Origin: an uncultured Eubacteriales bacterium
GTDB lineage: Bacteria; Bacillota; Clostridia; Oscillospirales; Acutalibacteraceae
NCBI GenBank assembly: GCA_948762645.1
Contig: CAQBRY010000102.1
Coordinates: 1-5,164 of the forward strand
Length of the DNA: 5,164 bases
Direction: 5' to 3'
Below the pieces are notes generated by a model, which was not told the DNA's origin, did no database searches, and saw only the letters and a list, made by a program, of their open reading frames with translations. Positions within the stretch are counted from its first letter, which is position 1. Every line of letters begins with the position of its first letter. Shown here piece after piece: positions 4,711 through 5,164 of the stretch. Both the position numbers and the translations under genes were made by a program.

Positions 4711-5164
4711 TTATAGTATTCCATATTTTGAAAAATTTTTTAAATTTTGTTCTATTTTAAGGAGCCTATTATATTTACATACTCTTTCACTTCTTGCAGG
4801 AGCTCCTGTTTTTATTTGTCCCGAATTTGTTGCTACAGCTATATCTGCTATGGAGGTATCTTCTGTTTCACCGCTTCTGTGAGATACTATTGTTTTATAT
4901 CCGTTTTTTTGTGCTAAATTTATTGTTTCTAAGGTTTCTGTGAGTGTACCTATTTGATTTGGCTTTATAAGTATTGCGTTTGCGCTTTTTTTATCTATTC
5001 CTTTCTGAAGTCTTTTTTTATTTGTTACGAATAAGTCGTCCCCGACTATTTGAATATTTTTTCCGACTTCCTTATTAAACTTGGAAAAATTTTCAAAATC
5101 ATCATCTGAAAATGGATCCTCTATTGATGCAATAGGATACTTACTAATAAGATCTCTATAATAC
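4711..5164 (-). CDS. eno: Enolase (phosphopyruvate hydratase), C-terminal part; 5' end outside window
   Basis: This frame lacks its start in the window. About 150 C-terminal residues are visible, ending at the stop codon complementary to 4711-4713. Enolase interconverts 2-phosphoglycerate and phosphoenolpyruvate in glycolysis in the cytoplasm. Key motifs are present in order: YPIASIEDPF with a magnesium-binding Glu, IQIVGDDLFVTN with a magnesium-binding Asp, NAILIKPNQIGTLTET with the catalytic Lys, VSHRSGETEDTSIADIAVA with the His-Arg-Ser substrate loop, and SGQIKTGAPARSERVCKYN with the second active-site Lys. No frameshift or lost catalytic residue is seen in this part. SIEDPF, KPNQIGT and GAPARSER resemble archaeal or eukaryotic enolases, whereas the usual bacterial form has IEDG (from memory). 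The protein ends soon after the KIEQNL segment, with a short tail. The metal-binding Asp nearer the N-terminus lies outside the window. Confidence 0.95.
   Translation of the reverse strand, partial: YYRDLISKYPIASIEDPFSDDDFENFSKFNKEVGKNIQIVGDDLFVTNKKRLQKGIDKKSANAILIKPNQIGTLTETLETINLAQKNGYKTIVSHRSGETEDTSIADIAVATNSGQIKTGAPARSERVCKYNRLLKIEQNLKNFSKYGIL

Overview
The window looks like chromosomal DNA from a low-GC, endospore-forming member of the Clostridia (Firmicutes). The sequence is very AT-rich, genes start with strong GGAGG ribosome binding sites, and the left end carries the distal part of the spoIIIA sporulation operon. I cannot name the genus from sequence alone.

Left part (1-1712, + strand): the 3' part of spoIIIAF, then complete spoIIIAG and spoIIIAH, closed by a strong intrinsic terminator. 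In endospore formers these proteins belong to the SpoIIIA-SpoIIQ channel ('feeding tube') that links mother cell and forespore. The operon promoter and spoIIIAA-AE lie left of the window.

Middle part (1731-2490, + strand): a two-gene unit with its own sigma-A-like promoter. It encodes a 64-residue XRE-type repressor (TTG start) and a four-helix membrane protein. A perfect 36-bp palindrome begins at the -10 box and ends against the ribosome binding site. It is the obvious operator and has related sequence in the promoter spacer and upstream of -35, which points to autoregulation. A bidirectional hairpin terminator separates this unit from the convergent genes to its right.

Right part (2504-5164, - strand): a probable two-gene operon. 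Its first gene encodes an exported C39-like papain-fold cysteine peptidase; the second encodes a 389-residue protein I do not recognise, with a CxxC motif and a long charged helical part. A good sigma-A-like promoter precedes the pair. The peptidase start is odd: the only standard start codon is a GTG that overlaps the Shine-Dalgarno sequence, while a non-standard ATA sits at the ideal distance and would begin a textbook signal peptide. At the right edge, running off the window, is the C-terminal part of an enolase. Its signature motifs look more like archaeal or eukaryotic enolases than the usual bacterial form. A 14-bp inverted repeat follows the enolase gene.

The most interesting items are the operator arrangement, the anomalous peptidase start, the unrecognised partner of the peptidase, and the enolase type. 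I see no RNA genes, CRISPR arrays or complete mobile elements.
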